Made by a program: the position numbers and the translations under genes
From: Choanephora cucurbitarum
Lineage: Eukaryota; Mucoromycota; Mucoromycetes; Mucorales; Choanephoraceae
Direction: 5' to 3'
NCBI GenBank assembly: GCA_025331435.1
Contig: JAIWNI010000010.1
Span: 434,001-498,000, forward strand
DNA length: 64,000 bases
In this document: one piece after another, positions 9,764-22,002 of the stretch
How positions within the stretch are numbered: position 1 is the first letter of the stretch
Layout: each line of letters opens with the position of its first letter
Notes under the pieces: model-generated
What the model was told of the DNA's origin: nothing
Database searches by the model: none
What the model saw: the letters and a program-made list of their open reading frames with translations, nothing else

Positions 9764-10460
9764 ATGACTACTTTGTACGATTTCACTGTCAAAAACATCA
9801 AGGGTGAAGACTGGAACCTTGCTGACCTTAAGGGAAAGGTAAGTAACATAAAAAAGACAAGAGAAAAGGTAATAAACATGTCTTTCAGGTTGTTCTCTTT
9901 GTCAATGTTGCCTCCAAGTGTGGCTTCACCAAGCAATACAGTGGTTTGGAAGAACTCTACAAGAAGTATGAAGATAAGGGTTTCGTTATCGTTGGTGCCC
10001 CCTGTAACCAATTCGGTGGTCAAGGTAATCACGCTTATTTTACTTTTATTTCTTTGTATTGACATGTAATCCATCCTAGAACCTGGCTCTGAAGAAGAAA
10101 TCCAAAACTTCTGTAGCATGACCTGGAGTGTTACATTCCCCTTGACTGCTAAGGTGTAAGTAGAGATTTGGTGGACAACAAAGACAGTGTTTGGATTCTA
10201 ACTTGTTCTTAGTGATGTCAATGGTGACAACGAAGCTCCTATCTACAAGTGGTTGAAGGAATCTAAGCCTGGTATCCTTGGTTTGAAGCGCGTCAAGTGG
10301 AACTTTGAGGTAAAGAGTATACTGACACAATTGCGTCATTTGAAAGCTAAATTATCTTCTATAGAAATTCTTGATCAACCGTGAAGGCAAGGTTGAAAAG
10401 CGTTATGCCTCTACCACTGAACCCAAGTCTATTGCTGCTGATATTGAAGCTCTTTTGTAA
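9764..10460 (+). CDS. Glutathione peroxidase, Cys type (Gpx3/Orp1-like), 159 aa
   Basis: Exons 9764-9838, 9889-10024, 10080-10155, 10213-10309 and 10365-10460 give exactly 159 aa, a usual length for the family. Family signatures are [12 protein letters not shown] around Cys36, the [13 protein letters not shown] block (Cys64, Gln70) and [16 protein letters not shown] near the C terminus. Cys36 takes the place of selenocysteine. Cys82 (in NFCSMTW) sits exactly where the resolving cysteine of yeast Gpx3/Orp1 lies, so thioredoxin-dependent peroxide reduction and peroxide sensing are plausible. There is no signal peptide, so a cytosolic enzyme is expected; an N-terminal mitochondrial form is not visible. 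It reduces hydrogen and lipid peroxides. Four introns of 50-57 nt have standard borders. Confidence 0.95.
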
Positions 10461-10572
10461 TCATTCCCCTCATCTTAATACGCATATCCTAATAATAATA
10501 AAAAAAATGAAACTTTGCACACTATCAATAAGGTAACACTATGCATGAAATCGGCGATCAATGGTTCTTTTT

Positions 10573-13179
10573 TTATTGTCCCTTTTGATGAGACCTTAAT
10601 TTGGCTATTGAGTTCGAAACAAGATCATTCGATCTTTCCTTTTGCTCTCTCTCGACATTGTGTTGTACTTCTTTAACTTCAAGATCAAATGGCGCAGTAG
10701 GCTCAAGGGGTGTAGGATTCAGGACACCTACACTAGAAGTACCTTCCAACATCAATGTTTCTCGTGCTCTCTTGAAGGCAACATCAAAATTAGTGGGTAA
10801 ATGATCCAGCAAGATAGATTTTCGAACTACAATTTCATCGCATACTCTGCTGGTAATTGCCTTTTCCACTACAATACGTGTATCATTACTAGGTGTTGGA
10901 TCCTATTTAAAAAAAAAAAGGGAACATAAACCACTTGAAGGTTGTCATGGAAAACTAGGTCTTACCAACCAAAACTGATAAATCTGTCCTGCAACATACA
11001 ACTAAAGAAAAAGACAGCCATGATCTAACAGTGAGATGTCTTGACTAATGCAGAAATACACAACTTTACCCTTGGATTCTCCATTGTATCAAAACATCGC
11101 TTTCTGACTTCTGTTATCTGTTGAAATGCTGCTTTCCATGTATCACCTTCAAAATCATTGGCCCATAAGATTTCACCAAGTCCCATATTTCTGACAGCTT
11201 CAGCACTGGCAATGATCAGCTCCTTCACATCCATCATTGAACCATAACTCAGTTTACTGACAATATCATCAGCAAACACATAAGATTGTATCTTGTTCTA
11301 TTTAGACAGGTGTCAATAAGACCTTATGCTGATTCCCATACTGGCTTTACCTTGTATCGTTCTGCAAGATCAATGCTAAGACCACATGCAGGAGCATAAC
11401 CATAACATTTTAGATCAAATTCTTTTTCGCCTTGTTTGAATTCATCAAGGTAATCTGTCAAGATGATAGTAAGAATAGCGGCAGTGGCAGCACCCAAACT
11501 ATGACCAACAATTGTCAATCCAGTGGCTGCATATTCCTTTGTATAGGCAACTAGATGAGGAACAACATGATGAAAGAACCAGATAGCTGAATTCTGTTTT
11601 AAAGAGCATGAGTCCAAACAAAATTGGTTCAAGCCAAGAAACTACTTTACTTTCATTCCACTATGAACAAATCCACCTCGCCATGGTTCATATTCACATA
11701 CTAAATCCGTCAACGTATCCATCACACTCTATCTAAGTGAGTATAGTCATCCAATCTGCAAAAGGACACTTACCATCGTACCTCGAATGGAAAGAACAAT
11801 GGAATTGGTAAACCGATCTCTCACTATAAAATAACTGGGCCTGAATGCTTCTACTGACTGAAATTCATAAGCCAATAGGTCTTCTTTAGGAATCATAAGG
11901 TATTCAACAATGGACTTTGCATCTGAATGCTCACGCATAGCATCTTGAAGGATACCATTGCCCTTGCCAATGAAATTCAACCCTTTCCAACCATAAGAGG
12001 CAATAGAAAACTTCCAGAATCGTGCACCCATATCGATCTCTGAGAGATCTTCAACCACATCCCAACTTCGGTTACGAGGCCTGTCTGCATAAAACTTGTC
12101 TAGCACAGTAAATCCCGTCAAGACTTGCATGTTGGTCAATTCGAATCCCTGACCAAAGATAGCAAGTAGTTTTCCAATCGCCTTGATGACACTACTGGTA
12201 TCGGATGCTCCTGCCCAATCTTGATCGATCGCAGTCTCTTGCTTGGTGGCTGTCTTGGAGAAGCTGAACCAAGAGGAGGGTGGATCGACTGTTTTTGGTT
12301 GTGGTGCAGCTACCATCTCTCCAAACTCATCGTCACTTTGTACAGAATGATGATCAGCGGCATCCAAACTCAATGGTCTTGTCAGTAAATCAAGATGTTC
12401 CTCCTCATCATCCAAGTCCTCTTGATCAAGTACCTTCGAAGAAGCCACATAGGTCTCTCCCTTCAACACCTTCCTTCTTTCCTTTTGGAACTGCAAATGG
12501 CGCTTGGATTCAATGGCTGTCTGTTCTTCTAGCACAAGGCTCTGTGGGGCATGCGACCCTAAAGGCTTTATCTTTCCCAACCTTTCTCCCCTAAGAAGCA
12601 TGTTGGACGGTCTGAGGTAGTGATAGGTGATCTCGATCTGTAATGCGCCTCGGTTATTCACAGCTGCCCTTTCTCTTCCGATACTTGAACTTGCTCCAGT
12701 CGATAGTTTCTTTTCCCAGATTTCATAATAACTACTGAATGTCTCTGGCATTTTCTCTAATGTGTTCAGACGAATCTCTGCACGGCCAATATGTTTATCG
12801 GGGTAGATGACAAAACTCTCATAGAGATCGATTTGGATGGTGCCAAACAATTGAGCGTGAAAAGTCACTGTGAATGCAAAGCTTTCGTTCCATTGGCCGT
12901 TTTCGGATATAGAGGATTGAAATTGTTGATCTAATAGATACATGAATTCTCTCTATCCATTATTCCTCTTCAATCTTAATACCTCCTAATCGAATAACTA
13001 TATAAGCTTTCTTCACCTTCACATTCAGAAAGCAACTAAAGATGTGAGCCTAAAAGAAAAGGTTTTAGTAGATGACACTGTGCATCTCAATAGATCTCGA
13101 AACATACTTTTAGTCTTCCTATAGCATCACTAGTGTTCAGTAATTCTGGTCGAGCTTGAAGCGTATTCTCATCAGACAT
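10573..13179 (-). CDS. C2-domain class-3 lipase, sn1-specific diacylglycerol lipase type (736 aa)
   Basis: Eight exons on the minus strand: 13179-13108, 13049-12983, 12930-11774, 11728-11651, 11593-11351, 11297-11070, 11001-10966 and 10902-10573, together 736 aa. Residues about 20-130 form a C2 domain (KKAYIVIRLGDQQFQSS, then ENGQWNESFAF and GTIQIDLYE). A disordered acidic linker follows. The lipase_3 domain starts near residue 385 and carries the nucleophile elbow GHSLGAA with Ser490, a likely Asp in YVFADDIVSKLS and a likely His in LLDHLPTNF. This order matches the fungal and animal DAG lipase family, which cuts diacylglycerol at sn-1. Animal DAGLs have four N-terminal membrane helices; here a C2 domain takes that place, so membrane binding is probably peripheral. 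The start at 13179 was chosen because the longer frame only adds a hydrophobic, non-conserved stretch. Confidence 0.85.
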
Positions 13180-13341
13180 ATAAAAATCAGAAAGAACAAA
13201 ACAGAAGAATAACAACTTTTTTTCTAGATTGAATGAGATCCTTGTTTCTGATTGGATAATCAATACCAAGTAGTACTACTTAAAGAAACACTTTATTTTA
13301 TAACCATGATAAGAAATTAAGAGTATTTTAAAGAGTCTACA

Positions 13342-14591
13342 TTAAATAGACATCAAATAAGCAAGCATACTTCCAGCCAAAGCCATGTAGCCCACGGATT
13401 GACTCATTGTGTTTGCTGAACTATCAAAAGCACTACTACCACCTTTACCTCCATGCATATTTGACTGAGGTCGAGCGACAGAGGCTTTACAGACAAAGGA
13501 ATTACCCTTGATGATACCATTCTTTAGCTTGTTGACGTTATCACATGAAAAACTGCTGCTTGAGGTCTGGATATTGAGACCGCCACGTACATCACTGAGG
13601 ACAGGGAAATCCACTTCATCAAATCCACCTGTGATATCTAATGTACCATCTACTTGTTGAAGGGAAGAGAATGCATTGACAGAAGAAAGCTTGTTGTTGT
13701 TGGTGACCGAGAGAGCACCACCTAGATGACCTAATCGAACCATCGATAGGTTATTGAGAGCAAGGTTGTCAGTCAAGGTAAGCGTACCACCAATATCAGT
13801 TGTGGAGGGTAAGTCGAGAGTCTCAAAACTGTTTGAAATGAAAGAGATATCGCCGGCAACTCTCTTGAGTTTCTTTAAAGATAAGGAAGCAATGTTACGG
13901 AAAGTACCATCGTGAAGTGTTTCAAGATCATCCAACTATCAAACGATGTTAGTTTAACTTTCTTGGGGAGGATATCAATCTAACATACCTCAACTCGTAA
14001 GGTAGGTGAATTGGCAGACATAAGAATACTACCAAGCTTGGTCATGTTGGCAAATGACAAACTCTTCATGTAAATGTTGTTTGTGATATGAATTTCTTTG
14101 GCTGAAGACAGTTTGAGACCTTCGAGTCGAGTGATGGTTGTGTCGGCAATGTTGATCGTGTCAGCCTGTGAGAGACCGGTAGAGAAGACGAGTTCATTTA
14201 GGGCAGGATGAACAGAGACCTCGATACCATGAAGCGCATACACTTGCTTGATATCAATGTTGCTCAAGAGTTTGTTGTTGGCAAAGACAAGTTGACCGTT
14301 GACACCTTGAAGCGTAGGCATAGAGACACTCTGAAGACCGTCGTTGTTCTTGACAAGAATGTCTCCTTCCACAAGCTCTACACCGTTCAATCTGAGATCT
14401 GAGGCAGCCGTGTTATCAATGAGGATATTTCCACCATATGTCTTACAGCCTCTGATCTGATCTAAATCGTGTTGTGTTGATACTGTCAAATCACCTGAAC
14501 ATGCAGCATCTACCTGTTGATTTGTCAGTAAAACGGCAGTCAGAATAAAGCCAAGTTGTGTACAGCCAAACAATTTCATATTTTCTATCAA
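13342..14591 (-). CDS. ECM33/Sps2-family GPI-anchored cell-wall protein (about 398 aa)
   Basis: Two exons, 14591-13989 and 13935-13342, joined by a 53-nt intron. The N terminus has a signal peptide (MKLFGCTQLGFILTAVLLT, cut near VDA-AC). The body is built of receptor-L/leucine-rich-like beta-helix repeats (GGNILIDN, GDILVKNNDGLQSV, GQLVFANNKLLSNI, GGTLTLTDNLALNNL, GTLDITGGF), as in ECM33. A Ser/Gly/Asn-rich segment and a C-terminal hydrophobic tail (VGYMALAGSMLAYLMSI) form a GPI signal. The family is needed for wall integrity and mannoprotein layering in yeast. Length about 400 aa is usual. A Met at codon 5 (14579) is an equally good start. Cysteine pairs near both ends fit the family pattern. 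Confidence 0.88.
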
Positions 14592-14634
14592 AGAAGGTAA
14601 AGGGCAATAGAATGACCGTTATGTCTGTTTCGTA

Positions 14635-14642
14635 TTTTTATA
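14635..14642 (-). promoter_or_regulatory. TATA box candidate of the ECM33-like gene
   Basis: On the minus strand TATAAAAA lies about 44 nt upstream of the first ATG (14591). Confidence 0.4.
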
Positions 14643-14644
14643 GA

Positions 14645-15094
14645 GTGTTTTCTTGTTTGCTCCAAAATAGATGAATTTCACCGTGGTAATAAACAATGTT
14701 CGTTTCTGAATGATTTCTATTTTTGGAATGTTCTCTTCCAAAATTGCTCAATTAAAATACCTGTCAACCCTCAACAAACAAACTATGGCGAGCAGATCAT
14801 CTTGTGATAAATGAAATAATCCGCGTCCACTATAAAAATAACGAGTCCCTTTATTTTTGCGATTAGCTAAAAGACGTGTACTGTATGCTACCGAGGAAAA
14901 ATATGTTCATTTTCAACAAGCCATTTACTGAATGACATGGTGTTTCCTATTTCTTTATTATTTTCTGAATTACTATAGTACATGAAAAGATAGGTATAAA
15001 CAAAAATAAGATTTCTATCGTATAAATGAGTTTCTAAAAAGAGGGGGGATAAGAATGAAGTAATAAAATGTATGGAAAGAGAGGGTAAATTTCT
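14645..15094. other. Intergenic DNA between two minus-strand genes
   Basis: AT-rich; holds the ECM33-like promoter and the 3' flank of the phosphate transporter. No gene seen. Confidence 0.5.
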
Positions 15095-17494
15095 TTAGTA
15101 TCCAATACCAGACATGATACCATAACCTAATGTAAAAACAAGGGCTGTACAGATAATACTGGTAGGAATACCTGTGATAACAAAATCTTTGGTAGATAAA
15201 TAAGGTCGTCCTGAAGGATCCTCTAGCATCACAGCAGACATATTAGGATACCCAGACACAGGCAGACCCATACCAGCAGAACAAGCCAGACCAGCACCCA
15301 TCACCAACAGATTGGGATGAGGCACAGGCAGATGTTCACCTACTTCTTTCACAATAGGAATAATAATCAAGGCAGCTACTGTGTGAGAAACAAAGGTGGC
15401 AAAGACAAGGATAAGTAAGGAAAAGATAGCGAGGATAGCTATCACTTGTAAATCTTGAATACCATCCTTGATACGGACAGCAATGTCTTGCAAGAGACCT
15501 GATGAAGTGACAGCATTACCCAGAGCCATACCACCTTGAGCCAAGACAACAACAGACCACAAAAAGTTATTGAGATCGTCTTTGTTGAGGATACCTGCAC
15601 CAAAGAAGACAAAGAGAGGAATGGCAGCAATGATACCTGTGTCACCAATAGCATACTCAATGGAAGTCTCAGCACACCAAAGGGCAATGGTCGAGATAGT
15701 CACCAACATGACAAACACTTGAGTCCAAGTGATCTTCTCTTTGGCTGCCTTGATTGTATTCAGATGAGGTGTGTCACGTCCAGGCTTATAGACAAGAAGC
15801 AAGAGACCCCAACAGACAAGCATGGACAGGATAGAGACAGGCAAGGCTACGGCGAACCAGAGACCCCAACCGGGATTGGGATTCAGGTATTGAATGGTTA
15901 CGATATTTTGAGGAGATGAAATGGGAGACGTCATACCGCCAATACAACTGGAGAGCGCAATACCGAGGATCAAACAGGGTGCAACGCGTGACTTGTCAGG
16001 CAAGGTACGAAGGATAGGATCAATCAAGGAAAAGCAGAGGACGGGTGTAGCCACATTTGAGATGAACATACTGAGGAAGCCAGAGACAAACATGATAGCC
16101 AACAAGACCCACATAGGTCGAGTACCCGCACGACTCAACACATGAGAGGCAAAGGCTTTGGCAATACCGTATTTCGATAAGGCAGCAGCCAATGCAAAAC
16201 CACCCAAGAGCATCATGATGGTACCACTGAACATGGAAGCAAAGACAGCCTTGGCGGCCGCTTTGGCTGTCAAGACCTCGCCTGTGCTTGTGTCACGCAT
16301 GATCTGCAGGGGTACAATCAGAAAGGGAATCATACAAGAGGTAGCATAGAGAGGAATGGCTTCTGTGGCCCACATGATGGCAGCAAAGATTAGCAAGGCA
16401 AAGCAGTAGTTTTCTTGCTTGTTGTTGAAGCAGTCCACACAGAGCAAGATGACAAACACCACCACGGCCAATAAGAAGCACATCAGTTGACGAAAGAGGC
16501 CAGATTGAATGGATAGATTGACAAACGGAATTTTAATCGATTTGACCACTTTGGGCTCAATGATCTTGGTGCCATGGGCCTTGCGTTCTTGACGTACCAT
16601 GTCTTTCCACACTGTGTTTCTCTCAAACGTCACTTGATCACGTAAATGACTTTTCATCTGGCGCAAAGCAATCTGACGGTTGCCGCTACAAAAGGCGTCT
16701 GCAAAGATCGTCTCTACCCGAGTGATCTGACTCTTGAGCACGTCCATCGTCTCTACCATAAAGGGTCGACTGTCCTTGACCATCTTGTTGATATACTGTG
16801 ATTTCAAGTTACGTTCGAGCACCTTGTCGTGCTTCTTGAGGATCTTTTCGAATGCAGTGCGATTGAGTTCGACATAGGATTCGAGTTCGGAGAGCGAGAT
16901 ATAGAGCAGAATCAGCTGAGAACGCATGTCGCTCAACTGTTCCACCAGGTCGTGATCGCTGTGGTCCATGGACATGCGAGACTCAAACGATTGATGGGAG
17001 TGACGACGTTGGGCAGTGATCGAGTCGTATTTTTCCTCGGGGTAGTCTGATGTTGCTCTGTGGGCCAGATGGCGAGTGGAATCGATGTCTTCGAGGGGAG
17101 TCAAGGTCTGTTTGTGGACTGTGCTCTGATGATCGTTTAGGTTTCGGTTGGCAAATTCGGACTCGAGTTGGTCAAGTAAAGTATATAGCTCGGATTCTTT
17201 CTGAGTGTAAAAATCAAAGACTTTTTCAAGTTGGATATCAAGGGCTGTTAAAAATTTTGCTTCCCCGTCTTCTCTTCTCTCAGAGGCTTTTTCTGGGTCT
17301 TGAGTTGTATTCATGTCTTCGACTTTCTCTTTCTCTAACTGAAAGATGAGTTTCTTTAGTGTATCGTAGCTAAAAAAAGATAAAAGGGTTGAGCATGTGT
17401 GGTCACATGGTGTTCACAAACAAAGCGCTTACTTGACATAGCTGTCAACCCATTCTGGCACAGCATTTAATTGTAATGTATGAGAGAATCTCAT
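15095..17494 (-). CDS. SPX-domain phosphate transporter, DASS family (Pho87/Pho90/Pho91-like), 778 aa
   Basis: Exon 1 is 17494-17433 and exon 2 is 17369-15095; the 63-nt intron splits codon 21. Exon 1 is essential because it supplies the SPX start MRFSHTLQLNAVPEWVDSYV, continued by YDTLKKLIFQLEKEK. The SPX domain covers about residues 1-250 and has basic clusters suited to inositol pyrophosphate binding. About a dozen hydrophobic segments follow from residue 310 on, with the DASS-type motifs FISNVATPVL, MTSPISSPQNIVTI and FVSHTVAALIIIP. In yeast these proteins carry inorganic phosphate at the plasma membrane (Pho87, Pho90) or vacuole (Pho91), and the SPX domain restrains uptake. Which location applies here cannot be told. 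A TATATAA-like word lies about 90 nt upstream. Confidence 0.92.
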
Positions 17495-19916
17495 GTCTTG
17501 AGCTCAATGATACAAAGAGTAAAAAGATGAAGAAAAATAAAATAAAAAAAAAAGTTCTATCATTTCTTGAATTCTGTTTCTGGATTATATAAAAACTTTT
17601 TCTATCATTTAACCGGAGCCCCCAGATGCAACAGAATCGCTTATCTTAACCAAGCAACTCAAGTGATTATTTGATTGGCCCAGAATGCTTTAAGACATCC
17701 TCACATGGATCATTTGGAGATTCCTATTGGTGCTGAGTTCAAATAAAAAGACGCTTGAAGCAAAATAGTTGATAGTCTACAAAGTACTTGACCGAACCGA
17801 GTAAACTACTTTGTTGTTTAACTAACTTGATTCCAAGCACATTCATCTAAACCTAACCGAAAAGGGGTGGGAGCGCGTCATCTCTTTTTGGCTTCTTTGG
17901 GATTAGAAAGTTCAGTGACATTAAGCATGATACAATTAACTTCTTGAAATAGAAAAATAAACGCTTTCTGGCAAACATTGTATGTATTTAAGCTTTGCCG
18001 GGTTAAAAATTATGACAGCACTATTTTAGACTCACTAGATTGTTTGCTTTCATCACTTTCTCTGTAGATCCTCTTTATTTTTATTTGATCTTTAACAAGC
18101 CATTTAATATGAAAGGAATCCTTTGGCTATCATCATACAATAAGCCTTTTTTTCCTTTGATTTCTACACCAGTTATCTACATGTTTAATAGATGAAAGAG
18201 GGGGAGAAGAGAATTAAGCCCTTTATCAGATAACTCTAGTTTCCTCTATAGTACTGCTTGAAATAACTTTTCTTCAAGCTATATATGTATATTTTGTTAG
18301 TTATGTATGATGCTATATCATGCTTACCCTTTTTCTTTCTTTCTGTTTGAATACCTCGGCACAGTCCTTTTTAAGTGGAATGATAGGGTAACCAAGGTAT
18401 AATTCTTTCTTTCTTTGTTTCTTTCTTGAATGGATTCAGTCTATTCTTGGGCTGTCTTTAAATGAAGGATATATCCTATCATGCCCATCTTGAGTTAGTT
18501 TGCCACCGTAGAGCTTATAGTTGAAAGCAAGAAAGAAACAAAGACGATGAGGTCATTCGTTACGTAGACCTTGTTTATTTATATCAAAGGCGTAAACATG
18601 ATCACAATCGAAAACAAAACAGATCCTTATTGTACAACTTTCTTCAAAATGACTTTGAACACTGTTTTATCTTAACATGAGCCATCACAAACTCATGCAC
18701 TGACCCTTCTTTATCCAATACAGGTGGTTCTAGTCTAAGCCAAAATAGACTTGCTTTTTTTTAGACACTGTTTAATTTTTATAGGCTTTAAACACAGGTT
18801 ACATATCATCCTTTATCAGGCAATCAACTGGAACAACAATCAATTCAGTGAAATGTGTTCCTGTAGAAACAAATTCAGGATCACGTGCATAATAATAGAA
18901 GAGAGAAATACTTGTGTTTCGATCCTTTTATCAGCGTTGGAGTCTATTACCATTTTTGTAGTGTTGGGACAATCTCGAAAGCAGTCTTTCATAGTTTTAC
19001 ACTGCTTTCACTCTTCTTTTCTTGTTTTTTTTGGGTTGCGGAGAAGAGCTTTTAAGTCGGCGATGCTGCTTAAAAAAGGAAGGGAAAATCATGTCCGTAA
19101 TCGAGAATCCAAAAAAAAAAATTCTTCTTTCTCGGAAAGGACAGATCGAAAAGTACTTGATATACGCTATAATTTACACTCGGAACATGCTTATGAAACC
19201 TCAATAATTATTTTCTAATGAATTTTTATAAAAAGAAGTTCACATTCTGTATTTCTCGAAAAAAAAAATATTCATGCAGCCCTGGCTCGAAATTCAAATA
19301 TGAAATTTAATTCAGCTAGTTACTAGATTCACTAAACTTCTAATTTATAGTTTCTAAGTAACATGGACACTATAGAATTACTTTTTTAATAGTAACAAAT
19401 GGACAAGGAAAGTGAAATCTAAACGGTTAGGCCACATTACACAACTTATCGGAATCTCCAATTAGAAAGAGGGACAAGAGTTAGATGTACACACATTGTA
19501 TCATCAGACCTCATTTTAGTAGTGCAATGAGGATTCCGTTTTCCGTTATTTTTTTTATCTTTCAAACTAAGGATTAAATAAAGAAATTCAAATTTATTAT
19601 AGACAAGCAGAATGAATGAGATAAAGTGACTGAGTAAATGGTATTATATAGAGATGGAAATATACAAAAACAGTAATGTGGTTTTACGTGTGTGTGTGTG
19701 TGTGTGAATAGACGGAGATACATAATAGAAGTCAGCAGTACGAATAAATAAAAAGCTTTTTTGTTGTTGAAGTCAGAAAAGACGGAGAATTGCCGATTAA
19801 GTGAATGTGTCATACATATATATATAAGAAACAGAGAAAGGAATGTGTGTATACAAGAGAATGTGTTGGTGTTAGCATAAGATATACATAAGGTATATGG
19901 TTGAATAAGGTTATTT
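17495..19916. other. Intergenic DNA with scattered open frames
   Basis: No gene I can support. A plus-strand ORF (18751-19218) has low-quality, hydrophobic-then-basic composition. On the opposite strand 18800-19010 there is a more protein-like run (MKDCFRDCPNTTKMVIDSNA, then DKRIETQVFLSSI) ended by stops, perhaps a decayed gene. Short TTTC-type and (TG)n repeats occur near 18395-18425 and 19687-19706. Confidence 0.4.
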
Positions 19917-20997
19917 TTAAGGTGATATGGGTGTTTGATCGTATAACTGTGTGATCAATCGACTGGATAATGCAGATGCAGTCTCCTTATTGTTGTTAGC
20001 ATACAGACTATTTGACAACAATTTGGCTACTTCTTCTTGAGTCAGGTTCTGAAGTCGGGTACGTATTTCGGATGAAGAAGAAAGAGGAAAACCAGTCATG
20101 GCATCATTATTGATCTGATCTAATTTCCAATTTTGAAATATATGATAAGCTGATGCCATCGCAATGCCTTTATCACTAAACAAATTCATGTCAGTCTATT
20201 ATTCAAATACATTTTTTCTTTCTTTATAGTTACCTAACATGAGCATCTTGAAGGTCATAGATACGATGGTGATAGTCTTTAAAGGTTTCCAATGAAAAGA
20301 TAGAAGAATGAGAACCACGCTTGGCTGGTGAGAGACCCCTAGGGTATTCATCGACAGAAGGGTTGCCGGGTGAGGTAGACATAGAACCAGGTGGAGTGAT
20401 CATATCATGGTTAAAATAGCCTGCTGTGTTGTTTTTGGTGGCCGATAATACATCTTTGATCGGTAGACTGGGATCCAATTGACCTTCTGGCACAAATAAC
20501 CATCGTTGGTTGTCATTGTCAATAGGCTGTAATGGGAACAGAACGAGCTTTTGGCGGCCATCATCAGTCGATTGAGAATCTAATACCCAAGCATAGTTGC
20601 AAGTAGAGTAGATGTATTTGCCGGGTAATGGTCTTCCAAAAGCATCGGATGTATCTTCTCTGACTGACCAGAATTGGTTATGAGCTTCATCTTCAGGTTT
20701 AGGAGTAAATAGACAGATTTCTGTATCTTCAATCAATCGTAAGCGACCTAAGAAACTAAATGTTTAGTACTTGTAAAAGAAAAGATGTTATGCTTTTCTA
20801 CCTTTTCGAATATCAAGTACTAGACCATTGGCTTTATTGCATAAATGTCGTCCTTTCCAACACCAGAGTTCATTGTCAGAGAGGGTGGGTGGAGTGACGA
20901 GCACTTGAGCACGAAGTAATTCGTCTGTGTCAGTTGGGGCTGAAATCACATTTCCAGTGGTTGTGGATCGAATATAGAACCAACTTTCTTTTGACAT
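19917..20997 (-). CDS. Ricin-B-like beta-trefoil domain protein (322 aa)
   Basis: Exons 20997-20802, 20747-20234 and 20175-19917 join to 322 aa. Residues 1-150 look like a beta-trefoil lectin domain: WFYIRSTTTGNVISAP, NKANGLVLDIRKG, YAWVLDSQS, and three QxW-like turns (NELWCW, NQFWSV, NQRWLF). Such domains bind sugars in lectins, but intracellular fungal relatives are poorly characterised, so the ligand is unknown. A Ser/Pro/Gly-rich linker follows. A helical C-terminal part (about 235-322) begins after AHVSDKGIAMASAYHIFQNW and includes LQNLTQEEVAKLLSNSL. No signal peptide is visible, which argues for a cytosolic protein. Introns are 54 and 58 nt. Confidence 0.68.
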
Positions 20998-21359
20998 TCT
21001 TTTTTTATATGGAGGAGGAGGGGGGTTTAGAGAATAAGTGAAAAAAAAAAGAAAGAAAGTGATTTATAAAGAAAAGAAAAGAAGAAAAAATAGGCACATC
21101 CCAAAGTGTTTTTATATGCAGTTTTTTTTTTATTTATTTTCTCAGCGAAACAAATCCATAAATAGTAATTTCATGGCCCATCAAACTATGCGTATTACAT
21201 GAATTATAAGTTCCGTTATTTAGGGTAAATAAGAAAGGTTACACCTACATTTCTATCATATTGAATTTGATCTTTTTTATTGGTTCAGTTATCGTTGGCC
21301 AATGCTAAATATCTCATGATTGGACCTGTTTATTTATAACTAACTTTTTTTGCATGAAT

Positions 21360-22002
21360 TTATTCATTTGCTGCCTCTACTAATGGTGCTGTTAATTTCA
21401 ATAGATCTTGACCGAGATTAGTACATAAGCCTATCGATCGAAAATAAGTGACTACAGTGTATTTAGAGTCATAGTTTACTTGCCTGTATTGGCATTGGAT
21501 TCTGCAACCAATGTGATCACAAAAGGTGCTTGGTCCATTTGAATGACTTGATAGTGATCATACATACTAATGATACTCTTGTTTTGACCAAGTCCAAGTT
21601 TAGATGCCTATAATAGGGTGATTATTATTGGTTCACTCTCTAGGGTGGTAAGTTGGCTGAGTCAGATTAAAATAATGGCGAAAGAAAAAGAAAGAGAGAG
21701 AGAGAGAGAGAGAATGGATCTCATGATAGAACTTTTTTTCTTTTTGCACAACTCCATACTTGCCTGATTATTGGCTATGGTAAAAGTAGTGGGAATCGTA
21801 GGTTCAGTCATATTATGCTTTACTTTTTCTGAGGCACCTTAATTTTAAAAGAAAAAAGATAATTTAAGCTAGGATAGAATACTATAAAGACAATAGAAAA
21901 CTAACTCTTAAGGACAACGACACCATCTCGATCAGTGACCATGGCTAATAACAGGCCATTGTAAAAAAGTCGTTGACAAGCCTCATCGAACTGAGATTCC
22001 AT
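21360..22002 (-). CDS. LAMTOR3: LAMTOR3 (MP1), Ragulator complex subunit (121 aa)
   Basis: Exons 22002-21906, 21837-21764, 21607-21484 and 21430-21360 give 121 aa, close to the 124 aa of animal LAMTOR3. Family features are LLAMVTDRDGVVVLK near the start, TFTIANNQASKLGLGQNKSI, the core strand YDHYQVIQMDQAPFVITLV and AESNANTGL. This is a roadblock/LC7-type fold. In the Ragulator complex it pairs with LAMTOR2 and anchors Rag GTPases (and MEK1 in animals) at the lysosome or vacuole to control TORC1. The second and third introns have GC rather than GT donors (CAG|GCAAGT and ACAG|GCAAGT); reading through either would stop or break the conserved fold, so both are needed. Too small and dispersed for most ORF callers. 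Confidence 0.85.
21690..21712. repeat. (GA)n microsatellite inside a LAMTOR3 intron
   Basis: A run of about ten GA units within the intron between exons 2 and 3 (21608-21763). On the gene's own strand this is a pyrimidine (TC)n tract. Confidence 0.85.

Noticed and set aside
15536..16349. Plus-strand ORFs over the phosphate transporter
   Set aside because: They lie fully antisense to conserved transmembrane coding sequence and have no recognisable features.
18751..19218. 155-aa plus-strand ORF
   Set aside because: Composition is hydrophobic then basic with poly-Lys from A-rich DNA; no protein-like conservation, and the opposite strand looks more coding.
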